A DNA stretch of 64,000 nt from an uncultured Flavobacteriales bacterium. GTDB taxonomy: Bacteria > Bacteroidota > Bacteroidia > Flavobacteriales > BACL11. The translations under genes and the position numbers were made by a program. The notes beneath the pieces are model-generated. The model worked only from the letters and a program-made list of their open reading frames with translations, was not told the origin of the DNA and made no database searches. Positions 37,105-46,758 of the stretch are shown here, piece by piece; within the stretch, counting starts at the first letter, position 1, and every line of letters starts with the position of its first letter. The stretch lies in contig CAJXYM010000002.1 in assembly GCA_913063045.1 (NCBI GenBank), forward strand, positions 47,825-111,824, in the 5' to 3' direction.

Positions 37105-37935
37105 ATGGAATCTGTAATTTTTAATAATAAAATAGTCTCTACATCAGAGTTAAAATTAGTTCAATCTAATAGAGCTTTTCTCTATGGTGATGGTGTGTTT
37201 GAAACTATAAAAGTAATTTCAGGTCATCTCTTTAATTACTCTAATCATTTTAAAAGATTAACAACCTCTTTAGACTTTCTAGAGATTAATTACTTAATAA
37301 ATAAGGAGGATTTACATAATTTAATTGTGAAGTTATTGAAGAAAAATAAAATTTCAAATGGTGGTAGTGTTAGGGTCTCATTTTTTAGAGAATCACTAGG
37401 TAAGTATTTGCCAGAACAAAATAATTCTTCATATATAATTCAAACAAAAGAACAAGACGAAAATATTTTTAAACTTAATAATGTTGGGTTGACCTTAGGT
37501 TTGTATAAAGCTCAGTTTAAAGCAGCTTGCTCATTGTCAAATATTAAGTCTATGAATGCTATTTTATACATACTATGTTCAAAATTTGCTCAAAATAATC
37601 TTCTTGATGATGCAATTATCTACAATAATCTTAATCTTCCAATTGAAACATCAAATTCAAATATATTTTTAGTTAATGATGACAATATTCTTACTCCTTC
37701 ATTAGATCAAGGTTGTCTAGATGGAACTATGAGAGCTCTTGTATTACAAATTCTTGATAAAGATTTTGTTGTTATTAAAAAAGCAATTTCTGAGCAAGAC
37801 TTGTATTATGCAAAAGAAGTTTTTATTACTAATGCAATTTATGGAGTAAGATTTGTTAATAAAATCCAATCACAAAACTATAAATCTAGCTTTGTGAGTC
37901 ATTATATTACAGAAGAGCTTAATAAATTAGTTTAG
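37105..37935 (+). CDS. Class IV PLP-dependent aminotransferase
   Basis: A 276-residue fold-type IV PLP enzyme, the family of branched-chain aminotransferase, D-amino acid transaminase and aminodeoxychorismate lyase (PabC). Seen are the family start NRAFLYGDGVFETIKVISG, the PLP lysine in NIKSMNAI at about residue 150, the ETSNSNIFLV phosphate-binding block at about 190, and a C-terminal TNAIYGVRFV. The sequence looks closest to PabC-like lyases or branched-chain-type enzymes, and I cannot separate them from sequence. Its last nine bases overlap yqgE, convergently. Confidence 0.82.
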   Translation: MESVIFNNKIVSTSELKLVQSNRAFLYGDGVFETIKVISGHLFNYSNHFKRLTTSLDFLEINYLINKEDLHNLIVKLLKKNKISNGGSVRVSFFRESLGKYLPEQNNSSYIIQTKEQDENIFKLNNVGLTLGLYKAQFKAACSLSNIKSMNAILYILCSKFAQNNLLDDAIIYNNLNLPIETSNSNIFLVNDDNILTPSLDQGCLDGTMRALVLQILDKDFVVIKKAISEQDLYYAKEVFITNAIYGVRFVNKIQSQNYKSSFVSHYITEELNKLV

Positions 37936-38478
37936 ATTAGGATTTGCTGGCATATTGGACCAAATAGCATATTTTTCATCTAAACTTTTAATTATCTTAC
38001 TCCAAAGATTCATATCTGAGTATTGCATACACATATTACTAGACCCTTCTTTAATTATCCAGCTTTGATCTTTTAATTCATTTTTAAGCTGATCATCTTC
38101 CCATCCAGAGTAGCCAGCAAAAAATCTAATATCATCTTTTGTTATCTGTCTATTTTTAATAAGATCTTTTACAATATCAAAATCTCCACCAAAAAATAAA
38201 CCATTCATTACTTCTTTAGCACCAATTATTGTTGAGCCAATATTATGAATAAAATGTATTGATTTTTTTGCTACAGGTCCACCAATATAGACAGGAAAGT
38301 CTGATTCAGGAATATCATTGATTATCTCAAATAAGGAAATATTTGAAGGCTTATTTAACACTAGTCCTATACTTTCCTCATAGTTATGATGCGTTAGTAG
38401 AATAACACTTTTAAAAAAATCATCTTCAAGTAAGCTAGGCTCGGCAATTAACAACTTTCCTTTTTCAATATTTTGCAT
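37927..38478 (-). CDS. yqgE: YqgE/AlgH family protein
   Basis: A 183-residue protein with the UPF0301 signature. It begins KGKLLIAEPSLLEDDFFKSVILLTHHNYEESIGLVLNKPS, and later has VYIGGPV and RFFAGYSGWEDDQLKNEL at about 120-137. The family is widespread and of unresolved function; alginate-regulation annotations come from Pseudomonas. It lies between two genes of vitamin B6-related enzymes: a PLP aminotransferase, convergent and overlapping, and pdxH, divergent with a 48-base gap. Confidence 0.9.
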   Translation of the reverse strand: MQNIEKGKLLIAEPSLLEDDFFKSVILLTHHNYEESIGLVLNKPSNISLFEIINDIPESDFPVYIGGPVAKKSIHFIHNIGSTIIGAKEVMNGLFFGGDFDIVKDLIKNRQITKDDIRFFAGYSGWEDDQLKNELKDQSWIIKEGSSNMCMQYSDMNLWSKIIKSLDEKYAIWSNMPANPNLN

Positions 38479-38526
38479 AAATAAGAATATATTTGCTTAA
38501 TAATTTTGCTAATTTAAAATTTGTAT

Positions 38527-39177
38527 ATGTCTAATGCAAAAAAGAATATTAAAAATATTAGAATTGATTATGATAAATCATTAATCGATTTTAATAACAT
38601 AATAGATTCTCCATTTGATTTTTTAAATGACTGGATTAATGATGCTTTAGCAATTGATCCAGATAATGCAAATGCTTTTGTACTATCCACTGTGTCCAAA
38701 TCTTTAATTCCTAGCTCTAGAGTTGTACTCCTAAGAGGAATCTCTGAAAAAGGATTAGTTTTCTATACTAATTATAATAGCGATAAATCTAAAGATATTT
38801 TTGAGAATGATAATGTATGTATTAATTTCTTTTGGCCATTTCTTGAAAAACAAGTTAGAGTTCAAGGAAAAATATCTAAAATTTCTTCTATAGAGTCGGA
38901 TAACTATTTTAACTCAAGACCTAAGAGTAGTCAGCTTGGTGCTTTAGCAAGCGACCAGTCTAGTAATGTACCTCTAGATTTTTCTTTTGATAGAAAAATT
39001 AACCTTCTTAAAGATAAGTATAAGGAATCTTCTGTGGATCGTCCTAAATATTGGGGTGGTTATATAATTATCCCTTCTACTTTTGAGTTTTGGCAGGGTA
39101 GACCTTCAAGACTTCATGATAGATTATGTTACAAGTTAGAGCAAAATAATTGGGTAGTTGAACGTAAGTCTCCCTAA
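38527..39177 (+). CDS. pdxH: Pyridoxamine 5'-phosphate oxidase
   Basis: Oxidises pyridoxamine or pyridoxine 5'-phosphate to PLP using FMN. It has 216 residues, the normal length. Diagnostic segments are DPDNANAFVLSTVSK, SSRVVLLRGISEKGLVFYTNYNSDKSKD at about 60-88, FFWPFLEKQVRVQG, SRPKSSQLGALAS at about 135, and the C-terminal FEFWQGRPSRLHDRL. The ATG at 38527 was chosen; the frame upstream lacks an ATG. Its 3' end overlaps fmt by four bases. Confidence 0.95.
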   Translation: MSNAKKNIKNIRIDYDKSLIDFNNIIDSPFDFLNDWINDALAIDPDNANAFVLSTVSKSLIPSSRVVLLRGISEKGLVFYTNYNSDKSKDIFENDNVCINFFWPFLEKQVRVQGKISKISSIESDNYFNSRPKSSQLGALASDQSSNVPLDFSFDRKINLLKDKYKESSVDRPKYWGGYIIIPSTFEFWQGRPSRLHDRLCYKLEQNNWVVERKSP

Positions 39178-40154
39178 TCAATTAGTTTAAAACTATCTTT
39201 AATTTTATTTCCTTGTAAGAATTGTTTTATATTCATCGGGTTCTTTCCTTGCATCTGAAGATTCTTAATAGATAGTGCTTTGTTATTGAAATTTATGTTT
39301 AGATATGTGCTATTGTCTGTATCAATTTTTGCGTTTCTATTTTTAATTTCAACTATTTCAGATTTTTGGACTTTAATTCTTTTAACTTCTTTTTCATCAT
39401 GAATTTCAAACCAAGCCGAAGGACATATAGAAACATCTTTCAATAAATCATTATTACTTAGTAGGGGAGAAAGTCCGTGAATTTTAGCATTTATTTTTAT
39501 GATAGAGTCTGACCAATTGATTTTGGATAATTCTTTTGAAAGTTTAGGTGCTGATTTTAAGCTATTATTTAGCTGCTTAATAGTATTTATTTCATGACCA
39601 TCACTTTTAATAAAGAGCTCAATTGTTTTAGTCATTAAATTTTTACCAATAACAATTAAAGAATTGTGAAGTTGTGCTGCCGTAATATTATTATTTATCT
39701 CAATTGTTTTAGAAAGAATTATATTTCCTTTATCAATTTCTTCATTTATAAAAAATGTCGTTACTCCAGTTTGTGTTTCTCCGTTTATGATAACCCAATT
39801 GATTGGAGCTGCTCCTCTATAATTTGGAAGTAATGATGCATGCAGGTTAATTGTTCCTAGCTTTGGGATTTCCCAGACAATTTTTGGTAACATTCTAAAA
39901 GCAATTACAATATAAAGATCTGCCTGTAGTTGAATTAAATCATCAACGAATTTTGGGTCTTTTAAATTTAATGGTTGAAGAATTGGTAGATTATTTTCTT
40001 TAGCAAGAATTTTTACAGCAGATTCTTTTATTTTCTTTCCTCTACCTTTTTTAGTGTCTGTAGAAGTTACAATTCCTACAACATTATGATTATTGATTAT
40101 TTCATCTAAAATTATAGATGCAAATGATGGAGTGCCAAAGAAAACTATTTTCAT
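39174..40154 (-). CDS. fmt: Methionyl-tRNA formyltransferase
   Basis: Formylates initiator Met-tRNA with 10-formyl-THF. It has 326 residues. The catalytic Asn, His and Asp are in the NLHASLLPNYRGAAP block at about 107-121 and the following GVTTFFINEEIDKGNI. The N-terminus MKIVFFGTPSFASIILDEI is typical. The C-terminal OB-like domain is visible but diverged (NIKQFLQGNKI). RecQ lies 34 bases upstream in the same direction, so the two may be co-transcribed. Confidence 0.95.
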   Translation of the reverse strand: MKIVFFGTPSFASIILDEIINNHNVVGIVTSTDTKKGRGKKIKESAVKILAKENNLPILQPLNLKDPKFVDDLIQLQADLYIVIAFRMLPKIVWEIPKLGTINLHASLLPNYRGAAPINWVIINGETQTGVTTFFINEEIDKGNIILSKTIEINNNITAAQLHNSLIVIGKNLMTKTIELFIKSDGHEINTIKQLNNSLKSAPKLSKELSKINWSDSIIKINAKIHGLSPLLSNNDLLKDVSICPSAWFEIHDEKEVKRIKVQKSEIVEIKNRNAKIDTDNSTYLNINFNNKALSIKNLQMQGKNPMNIKQFLQGNKIKDSFKLID

Positions 40155-40188
40155 GATATGTTAGAATTTGCACAAATTTACAATAAAC

Positions 40189-42093
40189 TTAATTTGATTT
40201 AACAAGAAATTTTTCCCCATGCTTAGATATTTTATCCTTATCAAATAAATAATTTAATACATTTTCTATTTTTTCTTTTTTGTAATCTTTTAGTTCCAAA
40301 AATATATTTTCAATTGAATATTCATTTACTTGTAGCATTCTTAGTACTAGTCTTGAAATTTCTTGAAATTCTTTTTGTTTTAGTTCTTTTCTATTCTTAT
40401 TAATACAGAAATCACACACCTGACATCTTTCTGAATTATTCTCTCCAAAGTATTTTAATAATAAAACACTTCTACATTGATCTCTATTATAAGCGTAATT
40501 TATTATTTCATCTAATTGTTTATTATTATAATCTTTTGATTCCTGAAGTCTTTCTTTTGAAATTTGAAGCCTTTCTGCATCAATCCTATTTTGAAGATAT
40601 ATCAAATGCATTCCTTGAGTTTTTTCCTTATATTCAAGAATACCTTTATTTTCTAGCTGTTTTAATATCTGAGTTAGTTTTTCAGTGCTAATTTTAAGTT
40701 CATAGCTTAGTTTCTTCTCATCAATATTAATAAAGTTATTAAATATTCCAGGATATTTTCTAAGAATTACTCTTATAAAATTATCAAAAAATCCATTAGC
40801 AATTTGAAATTTATATAGGTCAGAATTATTTATTGCAATTTTAATTTTAGAGGAACCAAATGTATTTTCATATAATTTCAAGTAATCTTCTTGTTCTAAA
40901 TATTTTAAAATGTGAAATGTTTTAGAAATGTTTAGTTGATACTTCTGAGAGAACTCTTGGATATCAAATAAGAATTCTTCCTCTGGTAATGTATTGACAG
41001 CAATTTGTAAATCATCAGCAATTTTTTGATAAATATTTCTTATTTCTTTAATTTCTGGATGTCTAAAAGATAAGATTTCTTTATTTTTTTTAATATCTGA
41101 TTTATTAACTAGTAAAAAGGAATAGGCTGTTTTTCCATTTCTACCTGCTCTTCCTGATTCTTGAAAATATGATTCTATATTCATAGGTAGTTGCATATGA
41201 ACAACTAGCTTAACATCTGATTTATCTATTCCAAGTCCAAATGCATTTGTGGCAACAATTACCCTAGTTTCATTTTTCACCCACGAATCTTGAATATTGT
41301 TTCTTTTGATGTTATCTATTCCTGCATGATAAGCCTTTGCTGATATTTTATTGTTGTTTAAAAATAACGAGACCTCATTACTTTGCCTTCTTGTTCCAAC
41401 ATAGATTATTACTGAACTTTTAATTTTGGATAACAGTTTTAATAATGTTTCATTCTTATTATTAACAATTGTACTTACGTAAGATAGATTTTTTCTAAAA
41501 AAAGAAGATTTTATTAAATTCTCTTTATTGAATTTAAGATTTTCTTGGATATCTTCAATAACTAATTTATTTGCCGTAGCAGTTAGTGCTAATATTGGTA
41601 TCCCCTTTTTTACTTCTCTTATTTCATTTATTAATCTATATGCTGGTCTGAAGTTATGCCCCCATTGTGATATACAATGTGCTTCATCTACAGCAATTAA
41701 ATTAATATTCATTAATTCTAATTTTCTTTTTACATCTTCATTTCTAAGTTTTTCAGGAGATAGATATAAAAATTTAATTTTTCCGTAAATACAGTTATTT
41801 AATACTGTTTCTATTTCCTTCGAATACATTTTTGATGAAATAGCAGTAGATTTAATTCCTTTTGATTGAAGGTGACGAATTTGATCATTCATTAATGATA
41901 TAAGAGGGGATACTACAATACAGATGCCATCATTCATTATAGCAGGTATTTGATAGCAAATAGACTTCCCTCCTCCAGTTGGTAATAAAGCTAATGTGTC
42001 CTGCTTATTTATAACAGAATTAATTACTTCTTCCTGTTTTAATCTAAAGGAATTATGTCCCCAGTATTTTTTAAGTATATCTAATGCTTCCAT
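40189..42093 (-). CDS. recQ: RecQ-family ATP-dependent DNA helicase
   Basis: A 634-residue 3'-5' DNA helicase for recombination and fork repair. Walker A is LPTGGGKS at about 38-45, DEAH at about 136-139, and the aromatic-rich loop is HCISQWGH. Motif VI is QESGRAGRNGKTA, and motif V is VATNAFGLGIDKSDV. The RecQ-Ct zinc region is present (CRS...CQVCDFC near 540-567). A winged-helix domain follows, and the end is shorter than in E. coli-type RecQ with HRDC, which I cannot see. It is probably co-transcribed with fmt. Confidence 0.94.
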   Translation of the reverse strand: MEALDILKKYWGHNSFRLKQEEVINSVINKQDTLALLPTGGGKSICYQIPAIMNDGICIVVSPLISLMNDQIRHLQSKGIKSTAISSKMYSKEIETVLNNCIYGKIKFLYLSPEKLRNEDVKRKLELMNINLIAVDEAHCISQWGHNFRPAYRLINEIREVKKGIPILALTATANKLVIEDIQENLKFNKENLIKSSFFRKNLSYVSTIVNNKNETLLKLLSKIKSSVIIYVGTRRQSNEVSLFLNNNKISAKAYHAGIDNIKRNNIQDSWVKNETRVIVATNAFGLGIDKSDVKLVVHMQLPMNIESYFQESGRAGRNGKTAYSFLLVNKSDIKKNKEILSFRHPEIKEIRNIYQKIADDLQIAVNTLPEEEFLFDIQEFSQKYQLNISKTFHILKYLEQEDYLKLYENTFGSSKIKIAINNSDLYKFQIANGFFDNFIRVILRKYPGIFNNFINIDEKKLSYELKISTEKLTQILKQLENKGILEYKEKTQGMHLIYLQNRIDAERLQISKERLQESKDYNNKQLDEIINYAYNRDQCRSVLLLKYFGENNSERCQVCDFCINKNRKELKQKEFQEISRLVLRMLQVNEYSIENIFLELKDYKKEKIENVLNYLFDKDKISKHGEKFLVKSN

Positions 42094-42131
42094 TATTCAA
42101 TAATATCTTTATAAAGATAACTAATAAAAGC

Positions 42132-42158
42132 TAAAAAAATTTCATTTAAAATTAAATG
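42132..42158 (-). terminator. Probable terminator after trxB
   Basis: On the minus strand the 7-bp inverted repeat CATTTAA / TTAAATG (42143-42158) is followed by a T-rich run of about seven T. All A-T pairing makes it weak. Confidence 0.45.
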
Positions 42159-42177
42159 AGATTAAAATCTGATGTAT

Positions 42178-43125
42178 TTATTCTTGAGCAGCTAGAAATC
42201 TCTCTGCATCTAAAGCAGCCATACAGCCTGTCCCTGCTGATGTTACAGCTTGTCTGTAGACATGGTCAGCAACGTCTCCTGCAGCAAAAACTCCAGGGAT
42301 TTTTGTTTTTGATGTACCAGCCTCTATTATTAAGTAGCCATTTTCATCCATATCAAGCTGATCTTTAAAAATACTTGTATTTGGAGTATGACCAATAGCT
42401 ACAAAAAACCCTTTAGCTGGTATAATGGTTTCCTCTCCAGTGAGATTATTTTTAGCTGTAACACTTTCAACCCCTATTTCACCTGGTTCTCCATTTATGC
42501 TTTTTGTTTCATGATTAAATAAAACTTCTAAATTAGGTGTTTTAAACACTCTTTTTTGCATTGCTTTAGATGCCCTCATTTTATCTTTTCGAACAAGTAT
42601 TGTTACTTTATTACAAAGTTTTGCTAGATATGTAGCTTCTTCTGCTGCAGTATCTCCTGCACCAACTACCACAACATCAAGACCTTTATAAAAAAAACCA
42701 TCACATGTTGCGCAAGCGGATACGCCATACCCATTTAATCGCTTTTCATCGTCTATTCCTAACCATTTAGCAGAGGCACCGGTAGCAATAATAACAGTTT
42801 GTGCAATTACATTTGTTTTTTCATCAATTTCTATTTTAAATGGACGTTCACTAAAATCAACTTTAGTTACCATTCCCCATCTTGTATCCGTCTCAAATCT
42901 TTCAGCTTGAGCTTTGAAATCTTCCATCATTTTTGTACCATCAACTCCATTAGGATATCCAGGATAATTATCAACTTCTGTTGTAGTAGTTAATTGACCT
43001 CCCGGTTGAAGACCTTGAATAACTACTGGCTTTAAATCTGCTCTAGCAGCATATATTGCAGCACTATAGCCTGCAGGTCCTGATCCAATTATAAGTGTTT
43101 CTATATTCTCAATTTCTTCAGTCAT
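42178..43125 (-). CDS. trxB: Thioredoxin-disulfide reductase
   Basis: NADPH-dependent flavoenzyme of 315 residues that reduces thioredoxin. It has the FAD-binding GSGPAGYSAAIYAARA at about 14-29, PGGQLTTTTEVDNYPG, the redox disulfide CATCDG at about 138-143, the NADPH-binding GAGDTAAEEATYLAKL, and the C-terminal GVFAAGDVADHVYRQAVTSAGTGCMAALDAERFL. It could supply electrons to the arsenate reductase encoded earlier in the window, as well as to ribonucleotide reductase and others. Confidence 0.96.
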   Translation of the reverse strand: MTEEIENIETLIIGSGPAGYSAAIYAARADLKPVVIQGLQPGGQLTTTTEVDNYPGYPNGVDGTKMMEDFKAQAERFETDTRWGMVTKVDFSERPFKIEIDEKTNVIAQTVIIATGASAKWLGIDDEKRLNGYGVSACATCDGFFYKGLDVVVVGAGDTAAEEATYLAKLCNKVTILVRKDKMRASKAMQKRVFKTPNLEVLFNHETKSINGEPGEIGVESVTAKNNLTGEETIIPAKGFFVAIGHTPNTSIFKDQLDMDENGYLIIEAGTSKTKIPGVFAAGDVADHVYRQAVTSAGTGCMAALDAERFLAAQE

Positions 43126-43154
43126 ATTCTTTGTTTCAAATTTTAGCTAAATTA

Positions 43155-44231
43155 TTAAAAAACATCTATTATTTCTATAGAATCTAGTGGTAAAGGTAAA
43201 TCAGTTGTGAAACCATCAATTATTGGCACTTTATAATACACTGGACTGTATCCTGTCCAGCCACCATATCCTCCATTTATATTACTAACTATATTCAATG
43301 GCTCTTGAAATGGATTTCCGTTTGATCCAAATTGTCTAACAATACTTCGCCAGAATTTTAGTGCAGGCTCATCAATTTGACAAAATTTAATTACAACAAC
43401 ATCATTAGGCACATAGACACTATCTACATTTCCAGATATTTCATATTCTTCATATCTACTAGCATTATATGGCAGTGTTGGGAAATTCCCTTCGCCTTTT
43501 TGTGGAAAATAAGTTTCAAACTTTTGTCCATTAATTAAGATATCTGCTCCAGCATCAATTATTTGCATTAGATCATCTTTATGATCTTTTAATGTCCCAT
43601 TTGTAGTATCTACGTCCCAGTGAATTGTTTTTCTATACTTTATTAAGATATTATTTTGAATTTCTACGGGATCATCATAAATAGCATTTATTCTAAATTC
43701 ATGATCTTTATTAGAAAATTCATCTTTTTCAACCCATAAACAATCTAAAGGGGTGGGGTTAGGGATCGTAGTTTGGCTTGTAACTTCCTTATTATTCCAT
43801 CTTACTATTAAATTGTATGTTTCATTAGCTTTACTAAAATTATTACTTATTTCACCTTCTACTGTAATAGGGTTATAAGTACCTAAATTAGCATAAGGAA
43901 AATTACTTAAGCCTGAAATATAGTTAATGTCTGTATATATTGGAATTGAATCTAAAGGAGGAGGCAGTTGTTCTAAAAAAATAGAGTCTGCAGTTCCATC
44001 TTCATTTAATTTCCACACAATCACTTCAGCACCTCGAATAAACAAATCATTAAAAGTATTTTGATTGATTTCATCAAAGTATCCTTGATTTTTAGAAAGA
44101 ATTACATATGGAGGCATATTAGGTTCAATTCCTCCTTCTACTACAATCTTTTGAGATTCAATTGGAAATTCAATGATAATTTCATCTTGACACGATATAA
44201 AAATTAAACAAATTAGTAGGTATTTTTTCAT
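43155..44231 (-). CDS. DUF4249 family lipoprotein
   Basis: A 358-residue protein with a lipoprotein signal ending ICLIFISCQDE; the Cys at about 14 would carry the lipid anchor. The beta-rich body has the DUF4249 style, with an early QKIVVEGGIEPNMPPYVILSKN and a conserved late FCQIDEPALKFWRS. DUF4249 lipoproteins almost always accompany TonB receptors in Bacteroidota, and here the receptor gene ends three bases upstream. I infer an outer-membrane accessory of that receptor; its ligand is unknown. Confidence 0.85.
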   Translation of the reverse strand: MKKYLLICLIFISCQDEIIIEFPIESQKIVVEGGIEPNMPPYVILSKNQGYFDEINQNTFNDLFIRGAEVIVWKLNEDGTADSIFLEQLPPPLDSIPIYTDINYISGLSNFPYANLGTYNPITVEGEISNNFSKANETYNLIVRWNNKEVTSQTTIPNPTPLDCLWVEKDEFSNKDHEFRINAIYDDPVEIQNNILIKYRKTIHWDVDTTNGTLKDHKDDLMQIIDAGADILINGQKFETYFPQKGEGNFPTLPYNASRYEEYEISGNVDSVYVPNDVVVIKFCQIDEPALKFWRSIVRQFGSNGNPFQEPLNIVSNINGGYGGWTGYSPVYYKVPIIDGFTTDLPLPLDSIEIIDVF

Positions 44232-44233
44232 TA

Positions 44234-46615
44234 TTAAAAGTTAAAATTCCAAGTTATAGATGGTAGTATTGGAAATATTGACACCTGGTATGCTTTTGGT
44301 TCAACATTTCCATTTTGAATATTTTGATTTTCTCCATTTTCATCTACTCCTTCAATAGCGAAATAAATAAAATATGGGTTTTTTCTAGAGTAAACATTAT
44401 AAATTGAGAAGTTCCAAGTGGATTTAAATTTTTTATTCTTTTTACTTGGGGTATATGTAGCACCTATATCCATTCTATGGTAAGGGTCCATTCTGTAACC
44501 ATTTCTAGAAGTAAATTGAGTGTAAATATCTCCTCCAACAACATACCTTTCTGATGGTAATGTTATAGAGTTTCCAGAGGCATAAACAAAAACACCGCTT
44601 AAAACCCAGGATTTTGATAACTTATGAGTTGCTGTTATAGATACGTCATGTCTTCTATCATATTTTGCAGGAAATGATATGCCATTATTTACCTCATCAA
44701 AATATCTTGTTGTTTTTGAAAGAGTATAACCTATCCATCCAGTTGTTTTTCCTTTACTTTTTTTAAGAAGTACCTCTAATCCATAGGAATCTCCATCTCC
44801 AAATGTAAAAGCATTATCGCTGTTAGTGTTCGTGTTATCTTCAGGTAAGACTCCTTCTTTGTACTCAATAAGGTTAGTCATTTCTTTATAGTAAGCTTCT
44901 AAAGATGTTTCAAACATATTGTCTTTTAGGTTTTTAAAGTACCCAAATGCATATTGTTTAGCAAACTTAGGCTTTATTGCTGATGAGCTAGGAACCCATA
45001 AATCTGTTGGAAGACTAACTGCTGAAGTAGATGCTAAATGAACATACTGGTAATTTTCTGTATATGCTGTTTTTAATGAACTGGTTGTATTTAACTTATA
45101 TCTCAGAGATAATCTTGGCTCTATGTGTCTGTAGTTATCATCACTTCCAGAAATATCATTCTTTATGTAGTCACGAAAACTGATATATCCACTATGCTGA
45201 AATGAAGAATATCTTAGACCAGCATTAATTTTTAAAACATCACTTAGTTCAAAATCATCAGAAAAATAAAGAGCTCCTTCATTAGAATATTGTCTGTAAA
45301 TTTCTTCTGGTTCAAAAACTACTTCTCCAGCTTTTCCTGTTGCATTTCCTGGTGTAAATTCATGATATGTATAGTTTGCTCCAAACTTAATTGTATGTCT
45401 TTGATTTGGTTGGTAAAGAAAATCTACCTTAGTATTCCAATCATTTATTCCAGAGAATATTTTAAATTCAAAGTCACTTTGAGCAATATTAAATTCAAAT
45501 CTATAATCACTAAAAATAAGAGAAGTATTCATGAATAGTTTATCATTAAACAAGTGATTCCATCTTAATGAGCCTGTTGCATTTCCCCATGGAATTTCAA
45601 TTGCAAAACCATTATCTGTATTAGCAAAATTAAAAACATCTCTTCCAAAGTATCCACTAAGATATAGTCTGTCTTTATCAGAGATTCTATAGTTTATTTT
45701 TGTTGTTAAATCATAAAAATAATAACCTGACCCAGCAAAAGGATTTTGCTCGCCAGTTTCAGCATTAACCCTGTTAAGAAATGGTTTTGAAAGAACATCA
45801 ATGTATGTTCTTCTTGCTGACACAATAAATGAGCTTTTATTTTTCTGAATTGGACCTTGTAAAGTTAATCTTGAAGATAACAAACCTATACCGCCATCAG
45901 CTTCGAACTTCTTATTATTACCATCTTTCATACTAATATCTAATACTGAAGATAATCTCCCTCCGTATTCAGCAGGCATTCCACCTTTTATAATATTTAT
46001 ATCTTTTATTGCATCTGCATTAAATACTGAGAAAAAACCAAATAGATGAGATGCATTATAAACTACAGCTTCATCTAATAATATTAAGTTTTGATCAGGC
46101 CCTCCTCCTCTTACATATAAACCTGAACTACCTTCACCATTTGATGTTATTCCTGGCAATAGTTGTGCTGATTTTAAAACGTCTACTTCTCCAAGAATTA
46201 CAGGAAGTTGTTTAATATTATTTACTTCTAATTTAACCTGACTCATATTTGAACTAGTCACATTTTTATCTAATTTTTCTCCAGTAACTTGTATTTCTTG
46301 TGTAAAAATTGATTTACTTTTTAGAGAGATGTTTAATCTTGTGTCTTTGCTAAGATTAACCGATTTTGTTATTGCTTCTAAGCCAATAAAAGAATATGTG
46401 ATTTCATAGACCCCTTGAGAAAGTGTTAAAGAGTAAAATCCATATTGGTTTGTTACTGTACCTTTAAGTGTTTCTTTATCATAAACTGAAACACCTATTA
46501 AATTTTCACCAGAATCATCATCTTGAACGTAACCGCTTATGGTAAATGTTGTTTGAGCTAATAAAGGAATACACAAACACTGTATTATTAAGAAAGTTAA
46601 TATTTTATTTTTCAT
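44234..46615 (-). CDS. TonB-dependent receptor paired with DUF4249
   Basis: A 793-residue outer-membrane receptor. It has a signal peptide (residues 1-20, ending LLAQ), a CarboxypepD_reg-like domain (TISGYVQDDDSGENLIGVSVYD), a plug with QLLPGITSNGEGSSGLYVRGGGPDQNLILLDEA and GGMPAEYGGRLSSVLDISM, and a beta-barrel. The terminal strand ends SITWNFNF with the final aromatic. It is followed at once by the DUF4249 lipoprotein gene. A TAATTTTG -7 element lies 20 bases upstream of the ATG. Confidence 0.92.
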   Translation of the reverse strand: MKNKILTFLIIQCLCIPLLAQTTFTISGYVQDDDSGENLIGVSVYDKETLKGTVTNQYGFYSLTLSQGVYEITYSFIGLEAITKSVNLSKDTRLNISLKSKSIFTQEIQVTGEKLDKNVTSSNMSQVKLEVNNIKQLPVILGEVDVLKSAQLLPGITSNGEGSSGLYVRGGGPDQNLILLDEAVVYNASHLFGFFSVFNADAIKDINIIKGGMPAEYGGRLSSVLDISMKDGNNKKFEADGGIGLLSSRLTLQGPIQKNKSSFIVSARRTYIDVLSKPFLNRVNAETGEQNPFAGSGYYFYDLTTKINYRISDKDRLYLSGYFGRDVFNFANTDNGFAIEIPWGNATGSLRWNHLFNDKLFMNTSLIFSDYRFEFNIAQSDFEFKIFSGINDWNTKVDFLYQPNQRHTIKFGANYTYHEFTPGNATGKAGEVVFEPEEIYRQYSNEGALYFSDDFELSDVLKINAGLRYSSFQHSGYISFRDYIKNDISGSDDNYRHIEPRLSLRYKLNTTSSLKTAYTENYQYVHLASTSAVSLPTDLWVPSSSAIKPKFAKQYAFGYFKNLKDNMFETSLEAYYKEMTNLIEYKEGVLPEDNTNTNSDNAFTFGDGDSYGLEVLLKKSKGKTTGWIGYTLSKTTRYFDEVNNGISFPAKYDRRHDVSITATHKLSKSWVLSGVFVYASGNSITLPSERYVVGGDIYTQFTSRNGYRMDPYHRMDIGATYTPSKKNKKFKSTWNFSIYNVYSRKNPYFIYFAIEGVDENGENQNIQNGNVEPKAYQVSIFPILPSITWNFNF

Positions 46616-46635
46616 TAAGCTAATAAATTTAAGTG

Positions 46636-46643
46636 CAAAATTA
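46636..46643 (-). promoter_or_regulatory. -7 promoter element of the receptor-DUF4249 pair
   Basis: TAATTTTG on the minus strand matches TAnnTTTG, 20 bases before the ATG at 46615. The rest of the 143-base gap to 46758 is A/T-rich and holds nothing else I can recognise. Confidence 0.42.
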
Positions 46644-46758
46644 GATGTTTTAGCTCTAATAAATAATAATAATTAGCAATAATTAAAACTAATTTTAAAT
46701 TTTAAAATAAATTGAGAATTGAAGATAAAAAGAAAATTATTTTTCTATTTCGTAAGAA